From assembly GCA_964388305.1 (NCBI GenBank), contig CAYMAA010000009.1:1-26673 (forward strand): a stretch of DNA of 26,673 nt, read 5' to 3'. Source of the DNA: JAJQCI01 sp964388305 (lineage in GTDB: Bacteria > Bacillota > Clostridia > Lachnospirales > CAG-274). Made by a program: the position numbers and the translations under genes. The notes beneath the pieces are model-generated. The model saw nothing but the letters and a program-made list of their open reading frames with translations, was not told where the DNA came from and did not search any database. Positions 15,206-23,558 of this stretch are shown here, piece by piece; positions within the stretch are counted from its first letter, which is position 1; each line of letters begins with the position of its first letter.

Positions 15206-15603
15206 TTGGCTTCCTCAATTACCTTGCCCAAAATGCCGTTTATAAATTTAGGCGCTTTTTCGGAAGAAAACTCCTTTGCAAGCTCCACCGCCTCGTTTGC
15301 GGCAACCTTTCCCGGCACTTCGGAGTATAATATTTCATAAACCGCAAGCCTTAAAAGAGAAAGATCAACTTTATCTATTCTTTCAACGCTCCAGCCTATT
15401 GCGTTTTTATTAATAACATCATCAATTTTATCAAGCCTTTCGGCAATACCCAAAAACTCTTCTTTAATAAAATCTCTGTTATCCCCCTGCTTTAAGTTTT
15501 CGTCCAAATATTCTTCCAAAAAATCAACTATATCCTCTACACCCTGAAATTCCGTTTGAAAAACCAACTTAAAAACATGAGTTCTGTCACTGTGTCTGCT
15601 CAT
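15202..15603 (-). CDS. nusB: transcription antitermination factor NusB
   Basis: NusB binds boxA RNA with NusE (S10) and supports antitermination on rRNA operons. The all-helical protein of 133 residues shows RTHVFKLVFQTEF at the N-terminus and the conserved DLSLLRLAVYEILYSEVPGKVAANEAVELAKEF block split over its second half, ending FINGILGKV. I chose ATG 15603: it has GGGAG six bases upstream and gives the normal N-terminus. A TTG 27 bases further upstream would add nine atypical residues. The stop overlaps the xseA start by four bases. A hairpin with a T tract separates it from asp23. Confidence 0.94.
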   Translation of the reverse strand: MSRHSDRTHVFKLVFQTEFQGVEDIVDFLEEYLDENLKQGDNRDFIKEEFLGIAERLDKIDDVINKNAIGWSVERIDKVDLSLLRLAVYEILYSEVPGKVAANEAVELAKEFSSEKAPKFINGILGKVIEEAK

Positions 15604-15636
15604 AATAATCTCCCGTAAGCAACCTGCCAAGCTTGG

Positions 15637-15663
15637 AAAAATACCGATTTAATTGATCGGTGT
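15637..15663 (-). terminator. hairpin with T tract between asp23 and nusB
   Basis: Read on the minus strand, ACCGAT and ATCGGT (15656-15661 and 15643-15648 in plus coordinates) form a six-base-pair stem, extendable past one mismatch, followed by five T (15637-15641). It lies immediately after asp23 and could be a partial terminator that lowers transcription into nusB and beyond. Confidence 0.5.
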
Positions 15664-15667
15664 TTCC

Positions 15668-16093
15668 TTAATTAATCATATCGGAAGCGTTTTCCAAAAC
15701 CTCTTCTTCCGCCTCCAAAACCTCTGTGGGAATTTCAGGCTCTTCTTCGTTCGGGTTTTCAATACCCACAATATTAATATCCGCTCGCTTAACCTTAATG
15801 CCTGCCATTTTTTCAACAGCGGTTTTAACGCTCTTCTGCACCTCTGCCCCCACATCATTAAGCTTGCAGCCGAAATATACTATTATGTTCATTCCAAGGC
15901 TGACTTCCATTCCGTCCTGCTTAACCTCAATACCGTTAAAATTCTTTTTCCTGAAAAATCCCAAAATTCCTTTTCCGCTGTCTGCCTCCAGACCCGCAAC
16001 TCCCTCAACGTCCAAAGCGGCGGCGGCGGCAATGCTGGATATAACCTCTGTTGTAATTTGAATATTGCTGACAGCACTGTTTTTAACGCTCAT
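15668..16093 (-). CDS. Asp23/Gls24-family envelope stress response protein
   Basis: The 141-residue protein belongs to the Asp23/Gls24 (DUF322) family, found throughout Firmicutes and linked to cell envelope homeostasis. The typical core runs from about residue 10 to 110: ISSIAAAAALDVEGVAGL near the start, a basic patch with a Phe pair (FFRKKNF), VSLGMNIIVYFGCKLNDVG, and VQKSVKTAVEKMAGIKVKRADINIVGI. An acidic Glu-rich tail follows. The family has no known enzymatic activity. The ATG at 16093 has GGAGGAG seven bases upstream and a near-consensus promoter. It heads the long run of housekeeping genes; its placement before nusB is common in clostridia. Confidence 0.93.
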   Translation of the reverse strand: MSVKNSAVSNIQITTEVISSIAAAAALDVEGVAGLEADSGKGILGFFRKKNFNGIEVKQDGMEVSLGMNIIVYFGCKLNDVGAEVQKSVKTAVEKMAGIKVKRADINIVGIENPNEEEPEIPTEVLEAEEEVLENASDMIN

Positions 16094-16132
16094 ACCATAT
16101 CTCCTCCGTTAATTTATAAAAGTCTATTCAAT

Positions 16133-16161
16133 ATTATAACACAAATTGCACCAAATGCAAA
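16133..16161 (-). promoter_or_regulatory. asp23 (operon) promoter
   Basis: On the minus strand TTTGCA (16156-16161) and TATAAT (16133-16138) have a 17-base spacer, with an additional TG giving an extended -10. The start site near 16126 would leave a leader of about 33 bases. It probably drives asp23 and, through read-through, the downstream operon. Confidence 0.7.
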
Positions 16162-16330
16162 CACAATTTTTGAATTTGTTTAAGAGTCCCCCGAAAATTA
16201 TTATTTTGCTAAGCCTGCTATAATTTCAGACAGCCGCTTCACCGCCTTCCCATAGCTTTTCCGCTATGCCTGCGGCATTTTGCGCTTTTAAATAAATCGG
16301 TATTTCCTTAATTCTTAATTTTTATGACAG
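16162..16330. other. noncoding part of the asp23/phosphatase divergent gap
   Basis: The full gap is 16094-16414. Between the two outward promoters lies a G+C-richer stretch with a small hairpin, CATAGC (16251-16256) and GCTATG (16263-16268), no T tract, and no convincing open frame. At 16297-16313 it carries TCGGTATTTCCTTAATT, a one-mismatch copy of 15657-15673. I see no recognisable RNA. Confidence 0.4.
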
Positions 16331-16359
16331 TTGAAAAATTTTAAAAAATAGCTTATAAT
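16331..16359 (+). promoter_or_regulatory. promoter of the phosphatase-MATE pair
   Basis: TTGAAA (16331-16336) and TATAAT (16354-16359) are 17 bases apart, a near-perfect consensus. The start site near 16366 leaves a leader of about 50 bases before ATG 16415, with AAGGAGG at 16404-16410. Confidence 0.75.
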
Positions 16360-16414
16360 ATAATAAATTCATTTCAGCCGACTGTATGTGCGCTGTTTTT
16401 CGTAAGGAGGTTAT

Positions 16415-16879
16415 ATGATACGGGTAGTATTTGTTTGCCATGGCAATATTTGCAGGTCGCCTATGGGAGAGTTTATTTTTAAGGATATGGTTAAGAAAAG
16501 AGGGATTGAGGACAGGTTTGAAATATGGTCTGTGGCTGCAAGCAGAGAGGAATTGGGAAACCCTGTTTATCCGCCTGCGGCGAGGCGGCTTAAGCAGGCA
16601 GGGATTGACTGCAAGGGTCACTGCGCAAGGCAGATAGCCAAAAATGACTATGAAAAGGCGGACTACATATTGGCGGCGGAGAGTTGGAACATAAGGAACA
16701 TAGAGAGGGTTATAGGGGAGGACAAAGACAGGAAAATTTTTAGGCTGTTGGATTTTAGCAAAAAGCCGAGAGATATAGCCGATCCGTGGTATACAAATAA
16801 TTTTGACACTGCGTTTAAAGACATATTTGAGGGATGTGAGAGCTTTTTGGAATATTTAGGCAAAAGGAAAATGATATAA
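16415..16879 (+). CDS. low-molecular-weight protein tyrosine phosphatase family protein
   Basis: The 154-residue cytoplasmic protein is a low-molecular-weight protein tyrosine phosphatase. The phosphate-binding loop VCHGNICRSP has the nucleophile C8 and R14 (CX5R). The general-acid loop DPWY has D123. Both key elements are present, so it should be active. Related bacterial enzymes act on phosphotyrosine of BY-kinases controlling polysaccharide export, or on protein arginine phosphate (YwlE type). No kinase is nearby, so the substrate is unknown. A strong promoter and AAGGAGG precede it. The MATE gene begins 18 bases after its stop and probably shares the transcript. Confidence 0.92.
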   Translation: MIRVVFVCHGNICRSPMGEFIFKDMVKKRGIEDRFEIWSVAASREELGNPVYPPAARRLKQAGIDCKGHCARQIAKNDYEKADYILAAESWNIRNIERVIGEDKDRKIFRLLDFSKKPRDIADPWYTNNFDTAFKDIFEGCESFLEYLGKRKMI

Positions 16880-16897
16880 GAAACAGAGGGTGAAAAA

Positions 16898-18271
16898 ATG
16901 AATTCCAATGAAATTAACACACAATATATTAAAATGACAACAACGCCTGTCGGCAGGCTTATCGGAACGCTGTCAGTTCCCACCATAATAAGTATGCTTG
17001 TTACAAATGTTTACAATATGGCGGACACGGCTTTTGTCGGAAGGTTAGGCAACAGCGCCAGCGGTGCGGTTGGCGTTGTTTTTGGTTTTATGGCAATTTT
17101 ACAGGCCATTGGCTTTATGTTCGGTCAGGGCTCGGGAAGTATGGCATCACGTTATTTGGGAGAAAAAAGAGTTAAAGATGCAAGCGTTACTGCTTCCACA
17201 GGCTTTTTTTTGGCGCTGGTAACAGGCGCGGTTATTGGTGTTGCAGGGTTTTTATGTATAAACAGCCTTGTACATTTTTTGGGAAGCACGGATACTATTG
17301 CGCCTTATGCCAAAATGTACATATATTTTATACTGGCGGCGGCGCCGTTTTTGACGGCGAGCCTTGTTTTAAACAATTTGCTCAGATATGAGGGAAAAGC
17401 ATTTTTGGGAATGATAGGTCTTATGACCGGCGGCTTCCTTAATATGGCGGGAGATCCCTTTTTTATGTTTGTTGTGCTTAAAAACAGGGACAGCATAGGG
17501 CAGATTGCCGGAGCGGGAATATCCACGGCGCTTTCACAGGTTATAAGCTTTTGCATACTTTTAAGTATGTTTTTAATGGGAAAGACACAATGCAGAATTT
17601 CCGTTAAGAACATTTCTTTTAAAATTGAGAAAATATTTAACATTATGGCAACAGGCTTTCCAAGTCTTTTAAGAAACGGTCTTACAAGCATTTCTACAGT
17701 TGTGCTTAACAATTATTCCGCTTTTTTCGGCGGAGATGCCGCTGTTGCGGCAATGAGCATTGTTTCCAGAATTTGTATGTTTGTTTTTTCATTTGCTGTT
17801 GGCATAGGTCAGGGTTTTCAGCCTGTGTGCGCATTTAATTATGGCGCAAAAAAGTATGACAGAGTAAGAAAAGGCTACAGGTTTACATTAATTTTGGCAG
17901 AGCTTTTGCTGGCAATAATGGTTTGTGCGGTTTTTGTATTGTCTGACGGAATTGTGGGAATTTTCAGAAATGACCCTGTTGTTATAGCAACCGCCGCAAG
18001 ACCTTTAAAGCTGCAATGCGCCGCAATTCTGTTTTTGCCAATCAGTATGATAACGGAAATGCTAATGCAAAGCACGGGTAAAAAATTGGCTGCTTCCATA
18101 CTGTCATCTTTAAGAAGCGGATTGTTTTTTATACCCGCTCTTATGATTTTATCAAAATTCAGGGGTTTTAACGGTGTGGCGGAGGCTCAGCCAATAGCTT
18201 ATGTGCTTTCGGTTATTCCATCGCTTTTTATATTAATCTGGTTTTTAAAAAAACTGCCCCGTGAAAGCTGA
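16898..18271 (+). CDS. MATE-family efflux transporter
   Basis: The 457-residue protein is an integral membrane transporter with about 12 helices, of the MATE (multidrug and toxic compound extrusion) family, which exports compounds in exchange for Na+ or H+. The family pattern is visible at the N-terminus (LIGTLSVPTIISMLVTNVYNMADTAFVGRLG, split over two helices), in GQGSGSMASRYLGEK, and in the second half (GIGQGFQPVCAFNYGAKKYDRVRKG). It resembles the clostridial subgroup related to NorM/DinF; the substrate cannot be told. GAGGGTG lies just before the ATG. It follows the phosphatase closely. Its last codons overlap the terminator of the convergent ABC-F gene. Confidence 0.93.
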   Translation: MNSNEINTQYIKMTTTPVGRLIGTLSVPTIISMLVTNVYNMADTAFVGRLGNSASGAVGVVFGFMAILQAIGFMFGQGSGSMASRYLGEKRVKDASVTASTGFFLALVTGAVIGVAGFLCINSLVHFLGSTDTIAPYAKMYIYFILAAAPFLTASLVLNNLLRYEGKAFLGMIGLMTGGFLNMAGDPFFMFVVLKNRDSIGQIAGAGISTALSQVISFCILLSMFLMGKTQCRISVKNISFKIEKIFNIMATGFPSLLRNGLTSISTVVLNNYSAFFGGDAAVAAMSIVSRICMFVFSFAVGIGQGFQPVCAFNYGAKKYDRVRKGYRFTLILAELLLAIMVCAVFVLSDGIVGIFRNDPVVIATAARPLKLQCAAILFLPISMITEMLMQSTGKKLAASILSSLRSGLFFIPALMILSKFRGFNGVAEAQPIAYVLSVIPSLFILIWFLKKLPRES

Positions 18272-18279
18272 GGCAGTTT
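18247..18279 (-). terminator. ABC-F terminator embedded in the MATE gene end
   Basis: On the minus strand AAACTGCC (18272-18279) pairs with GGCAGTTT (18251-18258), eight base pairs, and a seven-T tract follows (18247-18253). It lies just after the ABC-F stop at 18283, inside the last eight codons of the convergent MATE gene. Confidence 0.75.
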
Positions 18280-18282
18280 GCG

Positions 18283-20172
18283 TTATTGTTCAAGCTGTTC
18301 ATACAGAGCAAGAAGTTCCTCTTCAAGCTCTGTTTTTTTATTATAAATTTTTGCTGCTTTTGAGGGGTTTGTCGCAACCTCGTCCGTTTCCAAAAGAGCG
18401 TCTGTTTGTTCAATTTCTTCTTCAATCTCTTCAATTTTGGCTTCAAGCCTTTTTAAACGTGCTTCGGCTTTGCGTTTTTCCGCAAGCTCTTCTTTTTGCT
18501 TTTGCCAGTCCAGCTTATTTAAAGACGGACTTTTTTGCTGTGCCGTCAATACTTCACCGGCAGCCGCTTCCGGCTTTTTTTCCAAATAATAATCATAATT
18601 ACCCAAGTAGGTTTTAATGCCGTTTTCCGTAAGCTCGATTATTTTTTCGGCGGTTTTGTTTATAAAATATCTGTCATGAGAAATAAACAAAAGAGTTCCC
18701 TTATAGCTTTTAAGGGCATTTTCAAGTATTTCCTTTGAATATATGTCCAAATGGTTTGTAGGCTCATCCAGCAAAAGAAGGTTTGCTTTTGAAAGCATAA
18801 GCATTGCAAGGGAAACCCTTCCCTTTTCTCCGCCGCTTAAAAGGGAAACAGGCTTATAAATATCGTCGCCCTTAAACAAAAATGCGGCAAGGTGGCTGCG
18901 TATTTGTGTTTCGGTTAGGGTCGGGTACTCGTCCGAAAGCATATCGAAAATTGTTTTGCCGAAATCCAAATTGTTATGCTCCTGGTCATAATAGCCTATT
19001 TCCACATTTGAGCCTGTTTTAACAGCTCCGCTGTCGGCTTTTGTAAGTCCCGTTATAATTTTAAAAATTGTGGTTTTGCCTGTGCCGTTGGCGCCTATTA
19101 ATGCAATTTTTTCGCCCTTTTTAATTTCCAAATTAATGTTTGTAAAGAGCCTGTTTGAGCCGTATGCCTTTGTGAGATTGGTTATATTTAACACATCTTT
19201 TCCGCTTTCCTTTGCAGGAGTAATGGAAAAACGCATTTTATCCGCCACAGGCTCGGGAGCGGCTGTAACCTCTGTTTTTTCAAGCGCCTTTTCCTTGCTT
19301 TCGGCACGCTTTACAGACTTTTCTCTGTTAAAGGACTTTAGCTTTGCTATTGCTTCCTCCTGCTTTTTAATTTCCTTTTGCTGATTTATATAGCGGTGCA
19401 TTGCATTTTCTCTGTCCTTTTCTTTTTGGGCGGCATAGAAAGAGTAATTCCCGTTATATACCTTTGATGTGCCGTTTTCTATTTCTATTATTTTATTCGT
19501 AACCTTGTCTATAAAATATCTGTCGTGAGAAATAACAATAACAGTGCCTTTGTATGCGGAAAGGTAGTTTTCCAGCCATTTTATTGAGTTAATATCCAAA
19601 TGGTTTGTAGGCTCATCAAGCATTAATATGTCCGGATTTATAAGAAGAAGCTTGCCTAAAGCACAGCGTGTTTTTTGCCCTCCCGAAAGAGTGTTTATTT
19701 TTCTTTGGCTATCCTCAAGGGAAAAGCCAAGTCCTTTTATGACCCCTTTTATGCGGCTTTCGCACTCAAAGCCGTTTTGGCGTGCAAACTCAGCACATAC
19801 ATTGTCATATTTGCGCATAAGCCTTGTAAGCTCACTGCCTTTGGTGTGCTTCATTTGCTCTTCAAGCGCCTGCTTTGTTTTTTCAAGCTCATATATATGT
19901 GAAAAAACCGCTGAAAGCTCGCCATACAATGTGTTTTCGCTTTCTATTGTAATATCCTGTGAAAAGTAGCCTGTTTGAATGTCCTTTGGCATAATTATAC
20001 TGCCTGTTGTGGGAGAAAGCTCTCCCGTAATGATTTTAAACAGTGTGGTTTTGCCGCAGCCGTTTACTCCTATTATTGCCGCTTTTTCATTTTCGTTTAA
20101 TAAAAAATTTATGTCGGAAAGCACTTCGTTTTCGCCAAAGACTTTTGAAATGCCGTTGCAGGTCAATATCAT
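18283..20172 (-). CDS. ABC-F family ATPase (YdiF/Uup-like)
   Basis: The 629-residue protein has two ABC ATPase domains and no membrane segments, so it is an ABC-F protein, a family that acts on ribosomes. Domain 1 has Walker A GVNGCGKTT (35-43), LSGGQKTR and ILMLDEPTNHLD. Domain 2 has Walker A GANGTGKTT (from 360), LSGGEKGR and LLLLDEPTNHLD. Between them is a charged linker of about 80 residues. A C-terminal coiled coil rich in Glu and Lys (about 545-629) is like that of YdiF and Uup. Members include translation factors and antibiotic resistance proteins; the long C-terminal coiled coil favours the housekeeping YdiF-like group, but resistance cannot be excluded. It has its own promoter and terminator and faces the MATE gene. 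Confidence 0.92.
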   Translation of the reverse strand: MILTCNGISKVFGENEVLSDINFLLNENEKAAIIGVNGCGKTTLFKIITGELSPTTGSIIMPKDIQTGYFSQDITIESENTLYGELSAVFSHIYELEKTKQALEEQMKHTKGSELTRLMRKYDNVCAEFARQNGFECESRIKGVIKGLGFSLEDSQRKINTLSGGQKTRCALGKLLLINPDILMLDEPTNHLDINSIKWLENYLSAYKGTVIVISHDRYFIDKVTNKIIEIENGTSKVYNGNYSFYAAQKEKDRENAMHRYINQQKEIKKQEEAIAKLKSFNREKSVKRAESKEKALEKTEVTAAPEPVADKMRFSITPAKESGKDVLNITNLTKAYGSNRLFTNINLEIKKGEKIALIGANGTGKTTIFKIITGLTKADSGAVKTGSNVEIGYYDQEHNNLDFGKTIFDMLSDEYPTLTETQIRSHLAAFLFKGDDIYKPVSLLSGGEKGRVSLAMLMLSKANLLLLDEPTNHLDIYSKEILENALKSYKGTLLFISHDRYFINKTAEKIIELTENGIKTYLGNYDYYLEKKPEAAAGEVLTAQQKSPSLNKLDWQKQKEELAEKRKAEARLKRLEAKIEEIEEEIEQTDALLETDEVATNPSKAAKIYNKKTELEEELLALYEQLEQ

Positions 20173-20228
20173 ATAATTACCTCGTCACTTTAAGGTTGCG
20201 TCTGTAAATCAGTGTAAAGCCAAATAGC

Positions 20229-20257
20229 ATTATATCATATCCGTGTGCAAATTTCAA
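20229..20257 (-). promoter_or_regulatory. ABC-F gene promoter
   Basis: On the minus strand TTGAAA (20252-20257) and TATAAT (20229-20234) have a 17-base spacer and an extended -10 TG. Transcription would start near 20222, leaving a leader of about 50 bases before the ATG at 20172. Confidence 0.75.
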
Positions 20258-20291
20258 CGAAATTTTGCGCCGAAACAACCAAATATTCAAG

Positions 20292-20339
20292 GAATAATTT
20301 ATTTGCCCTTTGGAAATCATTTAGTAATGAAACTATAAT
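20292..20339 (+). promoter_or_regulatory. candidate sigG promoters
   Basis: Two overlapping candidates. GAATA (20292-20296) followed after 15 bases by GGAAATCATT (20312-20321) is a partial match to forespore sigma-F/sigma-G type elements and would leave a leader of about 29 bases. TTGGAA (20310-20315) and TATAAT (20334-20339) have an 18-base spacer like sigma-A, but that start would fall inside the ribosome binding site GGAGGG (20344-20349). The forespore reading fits the gene better; neither is proven. Confidence 0.35.
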
Positions 20340-20356
20340 TTTCGGAGGGATTTTTT

Positions 20357-21127
20357 ATGAGGCAAAAGGTTGAAATATGCGGAGTTAATACCTCTGAGCT
20401 GCCATTACTTAGAGATGCGGAAAAGGAAGAGCTTTTTAAAAGAGCAAGAGAGGGTGACGAGGAAGCCAAAAAGCAGTATATATACGGAAATTTGCGGCTT
20501 GTGCTAAGTGTTATTCAAAGGTTTAACAACAGGGGCGAGTCCGTGGACGATATTTTTCAGGTAGGCTGTATTGGACTGATAAAGGCAATAAACAATTTTG
20601 ACGTAAGCCAGAACGTAAAATTCAGCACCTATGCCGTACCTATGATAATTGGGGAAATCAGGCGGCATTTGAGAGATTATAACCCCATTAGGGTTAGCAG
20701 ATCTTTAAGGGATACGGCTTACAAGGCTATGAAAGCAAGGGAATTATTAACAGGCAGGTTATTGAGAGAGCCAACCATTGAGGAGATCGCAAAGGAGTTA
20801 GACATAGATAAGTGTGAAATTGCGGCGGCTTTGGATGCCATTCAAGAGCCTGTTTCGCTTTTTGAGCCTGTTTATCACGACGGCGCAGACGCTTTATTTG
20901 TTATGGATCAGCTCAGCGATGACAAAAACACGGACAGCAGCTGGGTGGAGAGTATTGCGTTAAGCGATGCTTTGGACAAGCTGAATAACAGGGAGAGAAA
21001 CATTATTAATCTGCGTTTTTTTAAAGGCAAAACACAAATGGAGGTAGCCGAAGAGATAGGGATAAGCCAGGCGCAGGTAAGCAGACTTGAAAAAAGCGCA
21101 TTAAAAAATATGAGAAAATATATGTAG
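20357..21127 (+). CDS. sigG: RNA polymerase forespore sigma factor SigG
   Basis: The 256-residue protein is the late forespore sigma factor SigG, which directs RNA polymerase to spore protection and germination genes. It has the SigG-specific N-terminus with VEICGVNTSELP. Region 2 is VDDIFQVGCIGLIKAINNFD, then FSTYAVPMIIGEIRRHLRDYNPIRVSRSLRD. Region 3 includes REPTIEEIAKELD, and region 4 has NLRFFKGKTQMEVAEEIGISQAQVSRLEKSA. Length and domain order are normal. GGAGGG precedes the ATG. In Bacillus sigG follows spoIIGA-sigE; here no sigE is upstream, only a divergent ABC-F gene. The M16 genes start nine bases after its stop, so sigG seems to head the operon. It shows that the organism belongs to a sporulating lineage. 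Confidence 0.95.
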   Translation: MRQKVEICGVNTSELPLLRDAEKEELFKRAREGDEEAKKQYIYGNLRLVLSVIQRFNNRGESVDDIFQVGCIGLIKAINNFDVSQNVKFSTYAVPMIIGEIRRHLRDYNPIRVSRSLRDTAYKAMKARELLTGRLLREPTIEEIAKELDIDKCEIAAALDAIQEPVSLFEPVYHDGADALFVMDQLSDDKNTDSSWVESIALSDALDKLNNRERNIINLRFFKGKTQMEVAEEIGISQAQVSRLEKSALKNMRKYM

Positions 21128-21136
21128 GGTGATTAT

Positions 21137-22408
21137 ATGAAAGAATATGTTATAAACAGAGGAATTAAGGCATATTTAAACCGGGATGACCGGTTCGGAA
21201 ATTTTTATATGGGACTTGGAATAAAAAGACCCTTGTTAAGGGAAGAGGCAACATTAAATGCTTTGCTTATGAATGTAATTACTGTTAGCTGCAAGGAATT
21301 TAACACAATGAGAAAGTTAAACATTGCCAATTCGGAGCTTTACGGAGGCGGCATTGAGGGCGGCTGTGTTAAAAAAGGCGACTATCAGCTGCTGGAGTTA
21401 TTCGGGAGAGTCAACGGAAGTCCAAAAAATATAAGCAGACTTTTTTGGCTTATAAGCGAGATTTTATTAAATCCTCTTATTGAGGGAGATGCTTTTAAAA
21501 GCGAGGTTGTGGAGAGGGAGAAGAAAAGGCTTAAAGAGAGCATTGAGGGGATTAAAAACGATAAGAGAGCTTATGCTAAAAGACGGTTTATGGAAGAAAT
21601 GTTTGAAGGCGAGGGCATCGGCTTAAACGGCGAGGGATATGCCGGGGACTTGGAGGGTATAACGGGAGAGGTTTTATACAGGCATTATATGAGGGTTATT
21701 TCCGAGGGGGAGATAGACATTGCCGTTGCAGGGCGGTTTGACGAAGAGTGGCTGAAAGAGGAGCTTAAAGCCTTTGATATTGGCGCACGGGATATTTGCA
21801 GATGCTTTTACAAAAACACTGCGAGAAATACAATTAAAGAAGTAAACGAAAAAATGAGTGTTGCGCAAGGCAAGCTGTGTATGGGTCTAAGAGCCGAGGG
21901 CAGCTATGAAAGCCTTTTGGTGCTTAACGAAATGCTTGGAGGGGGAGCGGTAAGCAGACTTTTTAAAAATGTGAGAGAAAATAAAAATTTATGCTATTAT
22001 ATAAGCTCCGGACTGATTAGAAGCAGGGGTGCGTTTATTGTTGAAAGCGGAATTGGTTTTGACAAAAGGGATGATGTTGTTAAAGAGATTATAGAAACGG
22101 CGGATAAAATGAAGAATTTTGATGAAAATGAAATTGAAACGGCAAAAAGGAGTATTGTTAAAAGGCTGTATACGGCAGAGGACAACGGTATGGGAATTGT
22201 AAATTTTTGTTTAAACGGAGCGTTATACGGCGGCTGCGTAAGCATTGAGGAAGAGATTGAAATTATAAAAAAGGCAGACATACGTCATATTCAAAGGTCT
22301 GCCGAAACCCTAATGCCGGACACGGTGTATTTTTTAAGCAGGGAGGGAAATGACAATGAAAGCGGCGGAAAGACGGTTGAAAAACGGAACAAAGTGTTAT
22401 ATAATTAA
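21137..22408 (+). CDS. M16-family peptidase homologue, inactive type (YmfF-like)
   Basis: The 423-residue protein has the two-domain M16 (insulinase/pitrilysin) layout but lacks the HxxEH zinc motif. The corresponding segment is RPLLREEATLNALLMNVITV, without the His pair. A GGAVSRLFKNVRENKNLCYYISS segment in the second half is the usual M16 C-terminal feature. It therefore looks like the non-catalytic partner of the active protein encoded next, as in Bacillus YmfF with YmfH. In Bacillus genes of that neighbourhood are connected to modification of elongation factor P, but whether that holds here is not visible. The stop overlaps the next gene by 53 bases, and sigG ends nine bases upstream. Confidence 0.82.
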   Translation: MKEYVINRGIKAYLNRDDRFGNFYMGLGIKRPLLREEATLNALLMNVITVSCKEFNTMRKLNIANSELYGGGIEGGCVKKGDYQLLELFGRVNGSPKNISRLFWLISEILLNPLIEGDAFKSEVVEREKKRLKESIEGIKNDKRAYAKRRFMEEMFEGEGIGLNGEGYAGDLEGITGEVLYRHYMRVISEGEIDIAVAGRFDEEWLKEELKAFDIGARDICRCFYKNTARNTIKEVNEKMSVAQGKLCMGLRAEGSYESLLVLNEMLGGGAVSRLFKNVRENKNLCYYISSGLIRSRGAFIVESGIGFDKRDDVVKEIIETADKMKNFDENEIETAKRSIVKRLYTAEDNGMGIVNFCLNGALYGGCVSIEEEIEIIKKADIRHIQRSAETLMPDTVYFLSREGNDNESGGKTVEKRNKVLYN

Positions 22409-23552
22409 AAAACAGGGTTTTAAAGTAAAGCAGGCTATGCTTTCGGTCAACTTCGGCTCGGGGGACAGAGATGGAACTAACGGAAAGGCGCATTTTTTAG
22501 AGCATAAGGCTTTTGAACAAAGAAACAGAGATGTTTTTAGGGAGTTTTCCCTAAACAACGCTGATGTAAACGCTTTTACAAATATTAACACAACCGCATA
22601 CTATTTTAACTGCACCGATAATTTTGAAAGCAATCTGAAAACCCTTCTGGAATTTACCTCAAACCCCTGCTTTACCGAAAAAAGCGTTGAAAATGAAAAA
22701 AGCATAATCGGAGAAGAAATTAAAATGTATGAAGATGACTGCTTTTGGAAGGTGTACTTTAATTTGCTTGGAGCAATGTACGGAAACTGTCCCTTAAAAA
22801 ACAGCATTGCGGGCAGTATGGAGGATTTAAGGGGAATTAACGCAAAGGCGCTAATGGAATTATACAACAAATATTACTGCGGCAAAAACTCCGCCCTTGT
22901 TATTTGCGGTGATGTTGAACCGGAAAAGTGCTTTCAGCTTGCGGAGGAGTTTTGCGGCTTAAAGCAGGGAGATGAAATTAAGCGCAAGCCTTTTGAGGGC
23001 AACGCTTTAAAGCATTTTTGCGCCATTAATATGGATGTTACCGTGCCTGTTTTTAATATAGGCTTTAAGGAAAGTAAAATTGAGGGCAGCGGCGCTTACC
23101 GCCTTTGCGCCGGCAGAATACTTTTGGATTTAATTTGCGGAAAAACCTCGGAGCTTTATGAAAAGCTGTATGAAAAGGGTTTGATTGACAGAGAGCTTGG
23201 CAGCGAGTACAGCTTTGGCAGAAACTACGGCTTTAGCATAATTTCGGGTAAATCCCGCAATGCCGGTAATGTGGCGGAATGTGTTTTAAGCAGGATACGG
23301 GAGATAAAACGAAAGGGAATTGATGCAAAGGAGTTTGAAAGGAGCAGAAACAGGCTTTTGGGTATGTTTGTTGCAAACGGCGATAATTTGGACTCACTGA
23401 CGGCGATGCTGACGGACTATGCCTTTAAGGATGTAAGCTTAGATGGCGTATTTGATGAATTTTGCCGCATAAAAATCAGTGATGTTATGAACAGGATTGA
23501 TATGTTTGACGAAAAAAATATGACGTTAAGCTTGGCAGAACAGGAAAAATAA
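22356..23552 (+). CDS. M16-family zinc metallopeptidase (YmfH-like)
   Basis: The protein of 398 residues is the catalytic-type M16 metallopeptidase. HFLEH at residues 46-50 is the inverted zinc motif (HxxEH), and the downstream Glu ligand lies in NEKSIIGEEIKMYEDD around 113-128. The start is ATG 22356, eight bases after GGGAGGG; an ATG six bases earlier is too near that site. It overlaps the end of its non-catalytic partner by 53 bases, so the two are likely co-translated and may form a heterodimer as in mitochondrial processing peptidase. The substrate is unknown. It is a cytoplasmic protein with no signal peptide. A 90-base gap with an imperfect hairpin separates it from lgt. Confidence 0.88.
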   Translation: MKAAERRLKNGTKCYIIKKQGFKVKQAMLSVNFGSGDRDGTNGKAHFLEHKAFEQRNRDVFREFSLNNADVNAFTNINTTAYYFNCTDNFESNLKTLLEFTSNPCFTEKSVENEKSIIGEEIKMYEDDCFWKVYFNLLGAMYGNCPLKNSIAGSMEDLRGINAKALMELYNKYYCGKNSALVICGDVEPEKCFQLAEEFCGLKQGDEIKRKPFEGNALKHFCAINMDVTVPVFNIGFKESKIEGSGAYRLCAGRILLDLICGKTSELYEKLYEKGLIDRELGSEYSFGRNYGFSIISGKSRNAGNVAECVLSRIREIKRKGIDAKEFERSRNRLLGMFVANGDNLDSLTAMLTDYAFKDVSLDGVFDEFCRIKISDVMNRIDMFDEKNMTLSLAEQEK

Positions 23553-23558
23553 CCCTTT

